64,000 nucleotides of DNA from Symsagittifera roscoffensis (Eukaryota > Xenacoelomorpha > Acoela > Convolutidae), in the NCBI RefSeq assembly GCF_963678635.1, contig NC_087062.1, forward strand, positions 37,970,518-38,034,517, read 5' to 3'. The notes under the pieces are model-generated. The model was not told the origin of the DNA. It made no database searches and worked only from the letters and a program-made list of their open reading frames with translations. The position numbers and the translations under genes were made by a program. This document shows positions 1 through 11,391 of this stretch, one piece after another. Numbering within the stretch: the first letter of the stretch is position 1; each line of letters begins with the position of its first letter.

Positions 1-459
1 GAAAACACATAGCTGCAGAAATTTTTTGACGAAGTTTTGGTAGTCTGTAATCTCCAAGTTGTCAAGGTTTACAAATAAGTTTTTCTGCAAAAAAATTGTA
101 TGAAACTAATCGGAAACGTTTCTGGGACTTCTTCATATAAGAAGTCCGACAAAAAATAGATAGCAAAATGCCTTTGACAAACTACCTGTTTGATATGCAT
201 TTGTTCCAAATTCGATATCAAAGTTTCTCATGCTGTTTTTGTCTCGAGTTTAATTGAACAGGGTTTTAAATATTTCACAGCGAAACCTTGAAAAAATTGA
301 AAATATGCCGTTTTCAATCTTGATTTCATGTACGGATTCAATTTTTTGGTTGAAAAAAGTAGCCCTATTTATTCTTTTCTGCAAATTTTGTCCAAATGAC
401 TTTTGTATATGCAATCATGCACATTTATACCAAATTGTATTACACTTTTAGCAAAAGAA
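1..459. other. No gene recognised
   Basis: AT-rich sequence with no ORF that resembles a known protein. The only long frame here begins with TTG and is rich in Phe, Leu and Cys with no motif. It probably belongs to the decayed retroelement or intergenic DNA that surrounds the RT remnant to its right. Confidence 0.5.
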
Positions 460-1130
460 TTAAAAAGCGTACCATTTGTTTCTTTGAAAAACAATGTCTA
501 GCCTTGTAAACAACACAGTTTTGCTAGCTTTTCGAGTGTGACAATTCAAAGAAAAATTTTTATCAATCAAAATACCTAAGCATTTACAGCAATCAATCGA
601 TTTTGTTTTCGTTCCGCAAGTTTCCAACTTGCTAGATTTTCCTCCAAAATTCATGTCTTGACATTTTGGTTCATTGATAGTTAAGCAGTTCCTTTCGAAT
701 CAGTTTTCGCAGAGTTTTATATTTTCAACAAATGGTCAATGTGCAGTTTGTCATCAAGAAAAACTGTAGTATCGTTTGCAAACTAAACAGTCTCACTTTC
801 CTCGCAAGACAATTTCAAGTCATTGATATGCATTAGAAAAAATAGCGCTCCAAACATTGAGTTTCGTGGTATTCCGCACGAAATTCGGTTGGTACTCTGA
901 TTTTTGTCATCTATTTCAACATATTGATATCTATCAGCAAAAAAAACGGTTCAACAGGTCCAATTTTTTTCCGCCAAAATCAATGCAAACCAGCTATGAA
1001 ATTGAAATATCAAGATTTACAGAGTCAACCGCGTTTTTCAAGTCAATATACATTATGAAACCAAAGTTCCGTTTGTCACTTGCCTTCAGATTAAGCAATG
1101 TTCAGAATTTTGGTTAAAATGACCTCTAGA
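460..1130 (-). pseudogene. Decayed non-LTR retrotransposon reverse transcriptase fragment
   Basis: Read on the minus strand across several frames, this shows the order of a non-LTR RT. There is a motif A-like part (MYIDLKNAVDSVN), then a degraded motif B and palm part near RNSMFGALFFL..INDL (usual form PQGSVLGPLLFL..INDL), then motif C as FANDTTVFL in place of F/YADDT, and finally a thumb-like segment KCLGILIDKNFSLN that matches the usual YLGI.ID..L.W. Stops and frameshifts occur in every part, so it is dead. Both ends of the element are lost. The family is within the CR1/Jockey range but cannot be fixed further. It is unrelated in orientation to the BEL element to its right. Confidence 0.6.
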
Positions 1131-1788
1131 ATGTTTCATTTTACGGTTTTCAAGATTTTAGACACAACTTCGTCCAGAAGCACTTTCAGAAAAATGTAAT
1201 AAAAACTACTTGAAGTTGTATCTGAACACAAACTAGAAATTAGCTGCCAATAAAATGTATATGCCACACACATTTATGCCGAGCAATTTGTTCAAGCAAA
1301 AAAAAACAAAAAGAAAACCAGGGAAAGTATACAACGTCTGGGCAAAAAATTTTACACAATAAAAACGTTCGCAGCTACGATGAAAATTGTTGACAGCACA
1401 AAAAAGTTCCCGATGGGGCCAGAGCCGACAAAACATGAGCAGAAAAACAAAAGTCCAATTTAATTTTCTCCCGGAAAAAAACTGGCTCTTTTCCAGTCCC
1501 CCCCCCCCCTTTTCAAACCACCGAGTTTTATGTTTGATTTACGTGTTATTACGACTAAATGTAGCAATTTTCTGTAGCAATTTTTTTAAATTACTTGACG
1601 GCGTAAAGTTTAAATCACAAAATTGTCATGTTGCAATATTTTTTGAAGATATTGTTTCCATGATTAGTATAATTTGTCTCGCTTAGGATTGTTGACTGGA
1701 TTTCGGTTAAAATAACCCAAAAAGCAAAACTCAATCAAGTCACAAGATGTGGTACTAAATGAGAACTTTTTCTGAAGTCAACAAACTA
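1131..1788. other. Non-coding stretch with repeat fragments
   Basis: No gene seen. It holds a run of C at about 1499-1508 preceded by GGCTCTTTTCCAGT, which matches one end of the MITE terminal inverted repeat described at 11168-11391, so a solo MITE end may lie here. Around 1285-1320 there is an A-rich string (caaaaaaaaacaaaaagaaaa) of the type seen in the dispersed repeats near 19890. Confidence 0.4.
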
Positions 1789-1830
1789 TTCTGAGTGAAG
1801 TCATTTTATTTCTGAGTGAAGTCATTTTAT
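1789..1830. repeat. Perfect 21-bp tandem duplication
   Basis: The unit TTCTGAGTGAAGTCATTTTAT occurs twice head to tail without mismatch. It lies just left of the possible BEL LTR start. A recent replication slippage or a target-site effect would both explain it. Confidence 0.85.
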
Positions 1831-1847
1831 TTCACAAAGAAAGGGAC

Positions 1848-2332
1848 TGTTGCAGCGCAAATGTAAATGTGCGAGAGTATAAATGCATATAAAAGTAAAT
1901 ACATACAGGGACAGTAGCCAAGCGTATACATGGTGCGTCCCGGCGGGTTCGGCGCCGGTTCGAATCCCGACTAGGTCATTTCCTTTCTAGAACTCGAATG
2001 TGCACCGAACTTGATGGGATGCTCCGTAACCAGGTTCGGTCCCCCCAAAACCCATTTTAACCGTTTTTTCGCTCTCATTTGGTTCAGCCTTGGTTATGGC
2101 TGACCTTTAAAAAGAGCAATTTGTCTCAAGGACAAATACTGGCCATTTTTGCAGCTTGCTTTGAGTTATGCAGTTTATTGTGGCCGATGTTACCGATGAT
2201 AAAGTTTGTTAAAATTATCGTTATATTTTCAAATTTCCGTTATATTTCCGGAGTTATTTTGCCGAGAAAATACTCATTAATTAAATTGTTTAAAAACCGT
2301 TTTTTATATAATCTTGGAGATTGACGCGCACA
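1848..2332 (+). repeat. Possible 5' LTR of the BEL/Pao element
   Basis: Inferred, not shown. The stretch begins TGTTGC, contains a TATA-like region (gtataaatgcatataaaag, about 1877-1895), and ends ..GCGCACA three bases before a plausible primer-binding site. That is the layout of an LTR, but no second copy exists in the window because the 3' part of the element is missing, so the boundaries cannot be tested. A tRNA-like B-box lies inside it, which is unusual for an LTR and weakens the call. Confidence 0.25.
1913..1985 (+). repeat. tRNA-like sequence with A and B box
   Basis: The segment has an A-box-like part (TAGCCAAGCGTATACATGG) and a canonical B box GGTTCGAATCCC, followed by GACTAGGTC. 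The acceptor ends do not pair well, so this is more likely a tRNA-derived SINE head or pseudogene than a working tRNA. Confidence 0.4.
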
Positions 2333-2335
2333 TTT

Positions 2336-2354
2336 TGGCGCCCCACAAGGGACC
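2336..2354 (+). promoter_or_regulatory. Possible retrotransposon primer-binding site
   Basis: TGGCGCCCCACAAGGGACC starts with TGG, as expected for a site complementary to a tRNA 3' CCA end, and has the GGCGCC..AAGGGAC composition common in LTR-element primer sites. It lies three bases after a CA dinucleotide that could end the 5' LTR. The internal region from here to the gag ATG would be about 1.5 kb, which is long for BEL elements. Confidence 0.35.
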
Positions 2355-2582
2355 GTTAGTGCCCTGATTGTTGATAAGTTGCCGACACGAGCTTCAACGA
2401 GGGACACAAGGGACACGAAGTCCGAAGTTATTCACGAAGTTATTCACGAATCTCTACAAGGGACCTTCGTCGTGACGTAGACAGGGTGCGTAGTTGGGAA
2501 GCCCCGGTCTTGCAGCTTTTGGAAGCCGCGGTCCCAGTAGTGCAAGAGTGAGAGAACGTAACCAATGTGGTGACATTTGCAC

Positions 2583-2770
2583 TCTCGAGTCATTGACAAC
2601 TCGGAACCTCAAACACATTTTCTCAATGAACGCCTCGTTTAACTTCTCTTTTGGCAGCAACTTAATAATATGTCCAATCACTGCGTTGAACTTTGACCTC
2701 TGACCTTCACCCTCCTTATCTGCGTCATCTTGGGCTAAACAACTATCCATATCATCAGACAAGGGGTCAA
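2583..2770 (-). CDS. Probable exon of condensin subunit D2-like (NCAPD2) gene
   Basis: A minus-strand exon candidate bounded by a good acceptor (cgtctgcag) and a weaker donor (AGA then GTGCAA). Its protein has an acidic lead (DDMDSCLAQDDADKEGEG), then FNAVIGHIIKLLPKEKLNEA, then FIEKMCLRFRVVNDSR. This follows the pattern known from the NCAPD2 C-terminal HEAT region, where a helix F..I...L....K.K..ES is followed by VEKLCQRFR...ER. Condensin I compacts mitotic chromosomes and this region is part of the HEAT scaffold. The next exon, expected to begin QWRDLAYC-like, was not found, so this may be a lone captured or relict exon. It lies antisense inside the region between the possible BEL primer site and its gag gene. 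Confidence 0.45.
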
Positions 2771-3217
2771 CTGCAGACGTTTTGTGTGAGTTTGAAAAGT
2801 GATTGCTGGACAATTTCTCTGCGGCTGACCAAAAAACAAAGAAAATTTGACAACCCGAAACCGGTGACCGCCCAATCTCCAAACTGTAAGAAGTTTCCAA
2901 AACTTTTAAAACTCAAATTGTGCAATAAAATTACATACGGTGTCTTATTGTATATCCCAACTCAAAGCAAGCTACAAGTGGTATTTTTTCCCGATACCAC
3001 AAATTTTTGGGTAATTGTGAACGGATTGAAAATCCAAAACATCGGATCATAGACAAGGGGTACTAGACTAGTTTTTTGGATTGGTTTGCGAGTCGAACCT
3101 GCTGACCAAAATTTTCCGAAAAATTTTGGGAAAAAACTAAGAAATTTCCAAAAAAATCGTCAAAACGTCCCCATAATTCTGCGAAACTGTGCTGTAACAT
3201 GACACCAACCTTATGGT

Positions 3218-3730
3218 AAGTGGTCTGGTAGCGAAATATCAGGCAAATTAAGTTGAGTTTTTTCATCCTCAGGTTTTTTCCGCGTGTGTTGTTGGAACTT
3301 AACCGATTTGCCTGATTCTCCAACCCCATTGGTAAACTTAAGGTTTACAACGACTTGATACCTGTTTGCATCCGTTCGCTTTTCAAAACATTCGTTTCGC
3401 AACGACTGACTAAGTGGTCCGGGACGGTAAAATTAAGCAAGTTAAGTTGTTGTCTTTCATCCTCAGGTTTGCTCCGCGTGTGTTGTTGGTTTTCAACCGA
3501 CTTGCTTAATTCCCAAACCTCTTGGTAATTCGTCGAGCTACTAGCCGATTAGTAGTGACGCACCGTCGTACGACCGTTCAACAAATTTCGTACGCCGTAA
3601 CATCATCCTAAGTGGTCAGGGAGGTGATATTAAGTAAGTTAAGTTGGTTTTATTCATCCTCAGGTTTACTCCGTGTGTGTTGTTTGATATCAACCGACTT
3701 ACTTAATCCCCAGCCCCATTGGTAACTTTA
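3218..3730 (+). repeat. Three tandem hairpin-forming repeats in the BEL leader
   Basis: Three units of about 120 bp start at 3218, 3412 and 3609, about 195 bp apart. Each begins AAGTGGTC, carries a conserved core (TCATCCTCAGG and GTGTGTTGTT) and ends near TTGGTAA. In each unit an 11-bp perfect inverted repeat encloses the core: 3238-3248 with 3306-3316, 3432-3442 with 3500-3510, and 3629-3639 with 3697-3707. The stem sequences differ between units (ATCAGGCAAAT, ATTAAGCAAGT, ATTAAGTAAGT) yet the partner strand changes to match each time. This implies selection for an RNA or DNA stem. A packaging or translation signal of the retroelement is a guess. Confidence 0.8.
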
Positions 3731-3813
3731 CTCACCAAAAACCGTTCCGAATCGCCCCGCAAACGCCCGATAACCGTTAAGTATAGTTTGAGTTAAGTAT
3801 AGACCCTAGAGCC

Positions 3814-6800
3814 ATGGATGAGAACTTTCAGAAGAGGGTTCAAAGGTTATTTGCGAAGCGAACCAAGCTTGAAAATGAACTGTACAAGTGCCATGAAATT
3901 ATAATTGAGAACATTGAAAGTCAGAGTCGCTCATCAAAGATTGACACTCAGATTCAGAATTGCAAGAGCCTGATAGAGACTGCAGTTGAAATAAATGAGG
4001 AATTGATTAAGTTAGCTTCTAAAAGTGTTGATCCTGATAAATTGATACCAGCGCAGGATATGTGGCTTCATACGGTTACATCAAGAAACGATACAGTTTT
4101 ACAGAAGGCTGCATCATATAAAACTGGCTTAAACGTTGAACCTGAGGAAACAGAGCTTGACAATGTTTCAGAATCGTTAAGTACGATCGTAACAACACAA
4201 CCACAAGATTCACATGAAGCAGATGCGCGCTCTAAGGTGTCGCGGTACAGTAGTCGACATCATAAATCAGGTTCGCATAAATCCAGTCGCTATACCGTCG
4301 CGCAGTCAAAAACATCAACTGAGAAGAGGCGAGATTTGGTGGTTTTGAAGAAGCAGCAGGAGGAACTTGAGAGACAAGCAAAGGTGTCATTGAAGTTGAA
4401 AGCGCAGCAAAATAAAATAAAAGAACAGCAAGGTAATTTAGAGTTGGAAGAACTAGCTGAGGTACACCGCAAGAAACTGGCTGAAATTGAGTTAAAGGAA
4501 TTCGAGTTGGAAGAAGAGCTTTCTGCAGCAAGTGAGAAGATAGGAAATGCTAGCGTAACACATGTTGACCCACAACGTACTGAACAATGGGTAGAAAACG
4601 TTGTCACTGAGCAAGAGCAGGCCGAAGTTGTTGCAAGCTCAGAGCAAAGTCATCCAGTAGTCGAGAGTTCCACTTTGATTGCTACTGATGTTTTGCAAGG
4701 GGTTGGTGCCGTCGTCAGCGGGGGTGCCGTCGTCAACGCTGGTCAAACCACATACAGTGAACCGGGAGGCCACAATAGGAATCGAATTCAGGCTCAGAGA
4801 TCAAGTTTGGTCCAATCGCGTCTGTCATTGCACTCAATCGAGAACCCATCTAGTTTACCACAGTTCATTGCCTCCAGCTCAAACTTTGTTACTCCACACT
4901 TAGCTTCAACACCTCATGCTGAAGTTTCGCAAAATCACAATCTGATACCACAAGCAAGTGGTAGCATTCCCGCTTCAATGCCCTTTGGTAATCCCACCAT
5001 TAATGTGGCACCGCCTTCTGTGTCGACCGTTACTAATCCAGTTTCGCTTCCGGCGGGTCAACCTTTTGTTCCTCCATTAACCGTTCCGATTCCCATTTCG
5101 CTTCCGATTATTCAACCATTTGTCCCGTCAACCGTTCCTATTCCCTCTTTGCTTCCGGTCAGTCAGCCACATTCCGGCCCCGTTTCAACTGGATATCAGG
5201 CGCCTGCAGCGCCATCCCATCAACCTATAAATGTTCCAAACAACCCAACAAGTTTCTCAAGTGAACACTATAACCCGTATAGCAGTTTGTGGAGACCTGC
5301 CGCGACTGCGCAAACGATGCCAGTTCCTCAATACTGCGCACCGCCCTCAAACGTTTTCTCAGTGACAACTCCTGTTGTTCCACCAAACACCGTAGTTCCT
5401 TATGCAAGTTTTGGGACTGTGTTTTACACCCAGCCGCAAACTCATCCAGTTGTTGAAACAGCGCATCAAGGTTATCCACCTACATATCCTGCGCCCACTA
5501 CGGGCCCGTCTTACGTGCCTAATAGCGACGAACAACCCATCTCGGCGAGAGAGTTAGCAGACATCATTCTGCATAGCCGCAAAGACCGTCTACCGGAGTT
5601 GAAATTGGAAGTGTTTGATGGAGAACCACTTAACTGGTATGAATGGTTCGGGCAGTTCCAAGCAACAGTTGATTCGGCTATGCTAACTGATGATGAAAAA
5701 CTCAAATATCTGAAAACACACGTTAAAGACAAAGCCAAGAGTGCAATTGCGGAATACGGCTACAGTGGAGTGTTGTATAAGGATGCTCTAGCAACTCTCC
5801 AGAGAAAGTTTGGGCAACCTCATGTTGTAGTTGGTGCACATTTGGATAAGTTGAAGAATTTTCCCGCATTGAAGATGCACAACTCTGACCATGTTATAAG
5901 TTTTTCTGCGGTGATTTCTGGGCTCGTAGCTGTTTTTAGGTCTTTGTCGTTCAATGACGACTTGAAAAGTGTGAACCTATTAAATCAAGCCGTCAGTAAG
6001 CTTCCTCCAAATCTAAAAGAAGCATGGTCCATGCATACTGTTAGACAACATTGGCAGCGATTAACATTGCTAGACTTCAACGATTGGCTTAAGAATAAGG
6101 CAGAAGGCCATGAGCGATTGAAATCTTTAGTCAAAGTCGAGCAGCCAGTTAAACAAAAAGTAGTTACAAAAGTGCTTGCAGGTAACACTAAGGTAAGTTC
6201 TAAGGATGAGAAAAGTAGAGAAAAGACAAGGTTTCCTCCATGCTCGCTATGCAAAGGGCAGCATGCACTCTGGAACTGTTCCGTGTTCAAAGAGAAAAAC
6301 GCAACACAGAGGGCTAAATATGTAGCAGAACAAAAGCTCTGTTTTTCTTGTTTACAAGGCAACCATACCTTCCGAAAGTGCCAAAAGGCAAGAAAATGCC
6401 CAAAACAGGACTGTGAGAGCACTCACAATGTGCTTCTTCATGGAGCCGAGAAAGTTTTCCCGCCCAAAGAGGCCGACCGATCACCATCGACTCAAACTAA
6501 TACAAACACTACTTCTGCAAACAACGCAGCTTGTGTTAAACCTTGTGAGGGAACTGCAAAAGGTATTCTTCCCGTTGCGTTGGTAGATGTGTCCTCTGGT
6601 TCGGAAAATTCGAATGCACTAGCACTTTGTGACACCGGTTCCACTCATTCTTGGGTTTCCGCGGCACTCGTTGAACGTCTGAAATTAGTTGGCACGCCCG
6701 TAAATGTTACGACCGATGGTTTTAACTCAGCCAAGGTATCTAAAACTCAACGAGTTCACTTGAAAGTTTCCGCAAAGCCCAATGAAAGTGAATTTTCGTT

Positions 6801-9069
6801 TTCGTTTGTCGCTTTCGTTAAGCACAACATGTATATAGGACCCGATGTTATAAACGTTTCCGAATTGCAAGTCAAATACCCGCAACTAGCCCCGTTAAAG
6901 ACGACTGCGTATAATTACAAAGAGATTGAGATAGTTATAGGACAGGACTTCTATCATGCGATAAGACCCCTCGAACATGTCTTCGGAGATGAACTTGACT
7001 CACCGTGCGCCGTCCGACTTCCGATAGGTTGGGTCATTAGTGGTCCGTCTCCTGATCGTTCGTCCTTAAATTCTTCTTCCTTTAACTGCGTTACGGACGA
7101 TACTTCTCTGACCGACCAAATCAAAACTTGGTATGAGTTAGAGTCGTATGGTGCGTTCAAGCAAGTAGATGCCCGTTCCGCCGCAGACAAGCGTGCTTTG
7201 TCGATCCTAAAAACTGAAACCGTTCACGATGGTGAGCGTTACACTGTACCGATGCTGTGGAGTGATAATGATGTTAGCTTGCCTAACAATTATTATTCTT
7301 CATTAGCCCAATTAAAGTCGTTAGAGAAAAGATTAGATAGAGATCCGTTACTTCGCGAGAAGTATACCGAAACAATCAGAGAAGATATAAGTAAAGGATA
7401 TGTCATAACCGTGAACCCGCACGATCCCAGCTCACGAGCCGAACGTGAGTGGTATCTTCCACACCATCCGGTTTTGAACCCGAACAAACCCGGCAAGGTG
7501 CGCCGTGTGCTCAATGGAGCATCCAAATTTCATGGCACTTCCTTAAATAGATCTCTCTTGGTTGGCCCGGATCTCCTTCAAAATCTTATTTTTGTACTGT
7601 TGAGGTTCCGTCAACACAAGTACGCCGTCTCAGCGGACATAGAAGGTATGTTCTTACAAGTTGGAGTACTTGCGCGAGATCAACCGTCTCTCCGTTTTTT
7701 GTGGCGGGAGGACCCCACTTCAAGTGTGGTGGTTCACCAATACACCCGTCATATTTTTGGCGCTCGTGATTCGCCAACTTGTGCGAATTTCGCGCTACAA
7801 AAAACTGCTTCTGATAATCAAGCTGAATACCCCGAAGCCGCTTCAGCCATTGTCCAGAAGTTTTACATGGACGACTATCTTGACTCGTTCGAAAATACCG
7901 CTGACGCTCTTAGCCTAAGTAAAGACTTAGTCGCAATGCTCAAATTAGGTGGGTTTAACCTGACAAAGTTTGTTAGCAATGTACCCGAAGTTACAACCGC
8001 TCTTAATCCGGACAACCGTGAGTCCAACCCGTCAGTTAAGGATATTTGTAAGAGTCCAGACCAATCGTCGCATGTTCTTGGTCTCAGGTGGGATCATGTA
8101 AAAGATACCCTAGTAGTAAGTAGAGGTGTTGATCGACCACTAGATAAAGCAATTACTCAACGCACCGTGTTGAGTTTTGTTTCCTCAGTTTTTGATCCAA
8201 TAGGACTGGTAGCTCCATATACTGTGAAAGCGCGCCTTTTACTAAAAGACATATGGAGAATCAGTGGTCAAAAGTGGGATGATGATCTCCCAGAGGAAAT
8301 TAAACAACAATTTCTAGATTGGCACTCAGGACTTCCACTATTAGGTACTCTGACGATACCTCGTAGCTACTTTACCGAACCGTTCGACCGCTGTGAACTT
8401 CACACGTTCGGTGATAGTTCGCAGGACGTTTTTTGCGCCGTATCGTTTCTCCGAGCCCGACTTGCTAAATCGCAAAAGACCGAGTTAGCTTTTGTATTTG
8501 GGAAAGCCCGTGTAGCGCCTATGAAGATGCTCTCCATTCCCAAGTTAGAGCTTCAGGCTGCTCTGCTTGCGACTCGGCTCAAAGAAGAGATTTTGAAAGC
8601 GCTTACTTTCAAAGTAAGCAATGTATTCATGTGGACTGATTCTACCACCGTTCTCCAGTGGCTTAACTCGTGCAACAAACTTCCTGTGTTTGTTGGAAAC
8701 CGCACTGGTGAAATCTTGGAGTCCACCACCATTGATCAATGGAATCATGTACTCAGTGGTGATAACCCAGCTGATACCGGCACACGAGGGATTTCTTCGG
8801 AAGCCCTCAAGGATAGCAGCTGGGTTAGAGGCCCTAGTATATTGAGGACATGTGATTGGCCATTCAAGCCGAACACTGATGTCATCAAAAAGATCCAATT
8901 AAAAGGCCCACTCTGTGACATTGATACATGCCTTGAGACTGCATCTACGTTTGTTGTTGATGCTTCATCTGAGAAAGCGCCGTCGATCCGTCTGTTTAAA
9001 AATTGGGATAAATTCAGCTCAATTGTAAAGTACAAACGTGTTTTAGCGTTTATGCTTCGTGTGCTACCA
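3814..9069 (+). CDS. BEL/Pao retrotransposon Gag-Pol polyprotein, cut by assembly gap
   Basis: One open frame of 1752 codons from an ATG in a good context (agccATGG) to the gap. Order of parts: N-terminal helical region; Lys/Glu-rich coiled coil, residues about 170-250; Pro-rich stretch about 330-590 with repeated SLP..QPFVP..VPIP units; DUF1759-type Gag (from about 590, ELKLEVFDGEPLNWYEW); Cys/His zinc knuckles (about 809-870, CSLCKGQHALWNC and CFSCLQGNHTFRKC); aspartic protease (CDTGSTHSW, about 940); RT with motif A AVSADIEGMFLQV (about 1270) and catalytic YMDD (about 1351); RNase H (HTFGDSS about 1530, MWTDSTTVLQWL, NPADTGTRG about 1650). This is the standard BEL/Pao order. No frameshift or stop was seen, so the copy may be young. 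Integrase, expected next, falls in or beyond the gap and is not found after it. Confidence 0.93.
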
Positions 9070-9269
9070 NNNNNNNNNNNNNNNNNNNNNNNNNNNNNNN
9101 NNNNNNNNNNNNNNNNNNNNNNNNNNNNNNNNNNNNNNNNNNNNNNNNNNNNNNNNNNNNNNNNNNNNNNNNNNNNNNNNNNNNNNNNNNNNNNNNNNNN
9201 NNNNNNNNNNNNNNNNNNNNNNNNNNNNNNNNNNNNNNNNNNNNNNNNNNNNNNNNNNNNNNNNNNNNN
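9070..9269. other. Assembly gap of 200 N
   Basis: A run of exactly 200 N. The sequence to its right has no relation to BEL integrase or to the possible 5' LTR, so at least 2 kb of the element is probably missing or misjoined here. The ten codons after the gap that continue the frame are not real coding sequence. Confidence 0.99.
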
Positions 9270-9379
9270 AGGGACAACAAAGAAATTTTTCATTTACTTT
9301 TAAGTGTTGAGGGCCATAATTTTTTGTCTATAAATTGATTTTTTGAGGGCCAGAGTTTTTTGTGTATAAAAATTAAAAT

Positions 9380-10420
9380 TGCGACGTAGTAAAGCCGCTC
9401 ATGGCGGGTAACTTCTTACAACCCATTCTTTTGATTGAACCCGAAATCTCAAAACGGCGAAGGTAGTTTTCGAAAAGTCAAAATTGTTTTTTAAACGGAC
9501 GAGAACTCAAAACATTATTTTCCGAGCGCCATTATTTGTAAAAATTTAAGAGCATATTCGCTGATGCAATTGAATTTCCCACAGCCCACTCTTTTTCCTA
9601 AATCCAAAATTTCAAACCTTTGGTTTTTAGCAGTTTGACTTTTGATTTCTTTTTTCAAGTTCAGTCCATTTCAAAAGGAAATAAAACTTAATTACCGCAG
9701 AGCAAACGTTTGAAGATCACGAAAAACGTGAATGACTTCTATAGTTTCAAGAAAGCTAAATTTCTAAATTCTCAGCTGATTAAACAATTTTTATTGATCC
9801 AAATTTTAAATACAAAAGTTTTAAGAAAAAATTGCCAATTCTTGAAAACCATCCTAATTTTGAGAGTCAAAAAATTGGAACATATTGAGTGATACAATCA
9901 AAATTTGAAACTTGAAAAATGTTATTACGCTTGCTATTAGCTAGGATGGTTTTCAAAACTTGGCTTTTTATGGACAAAGAATTTTTTGCTTAAAAAATTG
10001 AGCGTAGCTTTTAATGCAGGGAAGGTTCCAAAAACCCGTCTTCTACATTGAACCTAAATCTCAGATTTGGGAAAAACAGTTTGGGAGAAGAGTCAAAAAG
10101 TTTCACAAAACGGTCAAAACATGAAAGTTTTGATTTTTCTGAGGACCCAAACTTTTTAAGGAAACAAATTACAATTTAATCGCTCTTCTAGAGAGGTTCT
10201 TACAATTTGTTTGTTGCGTTGAATCTAAAACTCAAGGCTTTGGTGGTTAGTTTTCGACAAAAGTCAAAAATGGTCGAAAACGGTAAAAAAAAATTAAAGT
10301 TCTGAGAGCAAACTTTTGCGGAAAAAATTGGGTCGTAACCGCTCATGCAGGCACGCTTATCATAACCTATTCTATCCTTTGAACCCAAAACCTCAAATTT
10401 GGGAGAGTAGTTTTCGAGAA
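9380..10420. repeat. Diverged tandem repeat array, about 168-bp unit
   Basis: The same line of sequence recurs with heavy divergence: a GCTCATGCAGG-like start, then a CCCATTCT / ACCTATTCT-like string, then TTGAACCC-AAA-TCTCAAA, then GGTAGTTTTCGA and AAAGTCAAAA. Recognisable units are anchored near 9411, 9577, 10029, 10199 and 10365. Neighbouring spacings are 166-170 bp; the longer middle interval holds an unrelated AT-rich insert. This reads as an old satellite-like array. No gene is seen between 9270 and 11690 on either strand. Confidence 0.6.
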
Positions 10421-10794
10421 CTTATTTATGGGCCAAAAAACTAATTTATGGGCCGAAAAATTCTCCATAGGAACATTTTCGAAGGCTGTAGAAAGTGACC
10501 TTTTGCGCACTACTGGAAGTGTTTTGGCCACAAGTTGCGTCGTTATTCGCTCTATCTTAGTCGACCGTCTAGTTTTCTCCGAAATTTGATTTTGAAATAA
10601 ATCGAAACAGATTCGAAAATCTATATAAAACTGATTTTTAAAATTTTAGGAACAAATTTTGTACTGTTTTGTATCGGGCTCTGTTACACTTTCCCCTCAC
10701 CACATCCCATTGAACCATTGAATTTGAAAAGGGGAAACTGGAAAAGAGCCTTTAATTGTTCAATTTTCGAATAAAGTGACGGAAAATTTGGGCT

Positions 10795-10965
10795 AACGGT
10801 AGTTTTTTTTCTCCAGACAAATGGCGACTTAACTTGCAATTTTTGACGGGATTTTTAACAAATCATTTCAAAGGTATTGACTCTTTGAATATATTTCAGC
10901 TATGATCATTTTTTGTAGCGTTATGGGGTTTAAAGATTGCCATTTGCGACAATAAAGGCGGAAAA
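10795..10965 (+). repeat. Dispersed repeat, copy 1 of 2
   Basis: Sequence from GGTAGTTTTTTTTCTCCAGAC through CAATTTTTGACGGGA to TGATCATTTTTTG and GGGGTTTAAAGATTGCCATTT matches 17395-17580 in the same order with indels. Family unknown, no coding content. Confidence 0.6.
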
Positions 10966-11167
10966 CAGAAGCGACGTATCCGCACCCCTTCCTCCTAAAT
11001 TTGCTGCTGTTTTTGCTGTAAAAACATTATTTTAAATCCCCTTCCACAACGTTTTTATAATACAATGAAACTTTTTATGGCGAAGAAACATTTTACATAC
11101 ATTTAATTTTATACGTTACATTGTAACATCACATTTTTAGTCATAATGACACATAAACCCCCACATT

Positions 11168-11391
11168 GGGCTCTTTTCCAGTTCCCCCCCTTTCATTTTT
11201 TCTGAAATTCATTACATGAAAGTCTTTTTAAAATAATTTTTAATGTTATGAACTGCATTAAAACGTGTCAGCGTGAACAGCTGAACAAATTTTCACAACA
11301 TTTCTAACATGAAAATTGCCGTGTGAACAATTTTTGAACATCTCTTTTTGTAATTTAACAAAGGGGGGGGGGGAACTGGAAAAGAGCCCCA
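11168..11391. mobile_element. MITE, about 224 bp, with long terminal inverted repeats
   Basis: The left end GGGCTCTTTTCCAGTTCCCC and the right end, which reads GGGGAACTGGAAAAGAGCCC, are perfect reverse complements over at least 20 bp, extended by the C/G runs and TTT/AAA. Both sides are flanked by CACATT, a likely 6-bp target-site duplication. There is no room for a transposase, so it is a non-autonomous DNA transposon. The internal part carries GTGTGAACAATTTTTGAACA, which recurs in the copy at 15624-15833. Superfamily is not certain from these ends. Confidence 0.85.

Noticed and set aside
1920-1985. A working tRNA gene
   Set aside because: The B box is good but the acceptor and anticodon stems do not pair, so it was kept only as a tRNA-like repeat.
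9270-9303. Continuation of BEL Pol after the gap
   Set aside because: Only ten low-information codons before a stop, with no integrase features; the frame match is chance.
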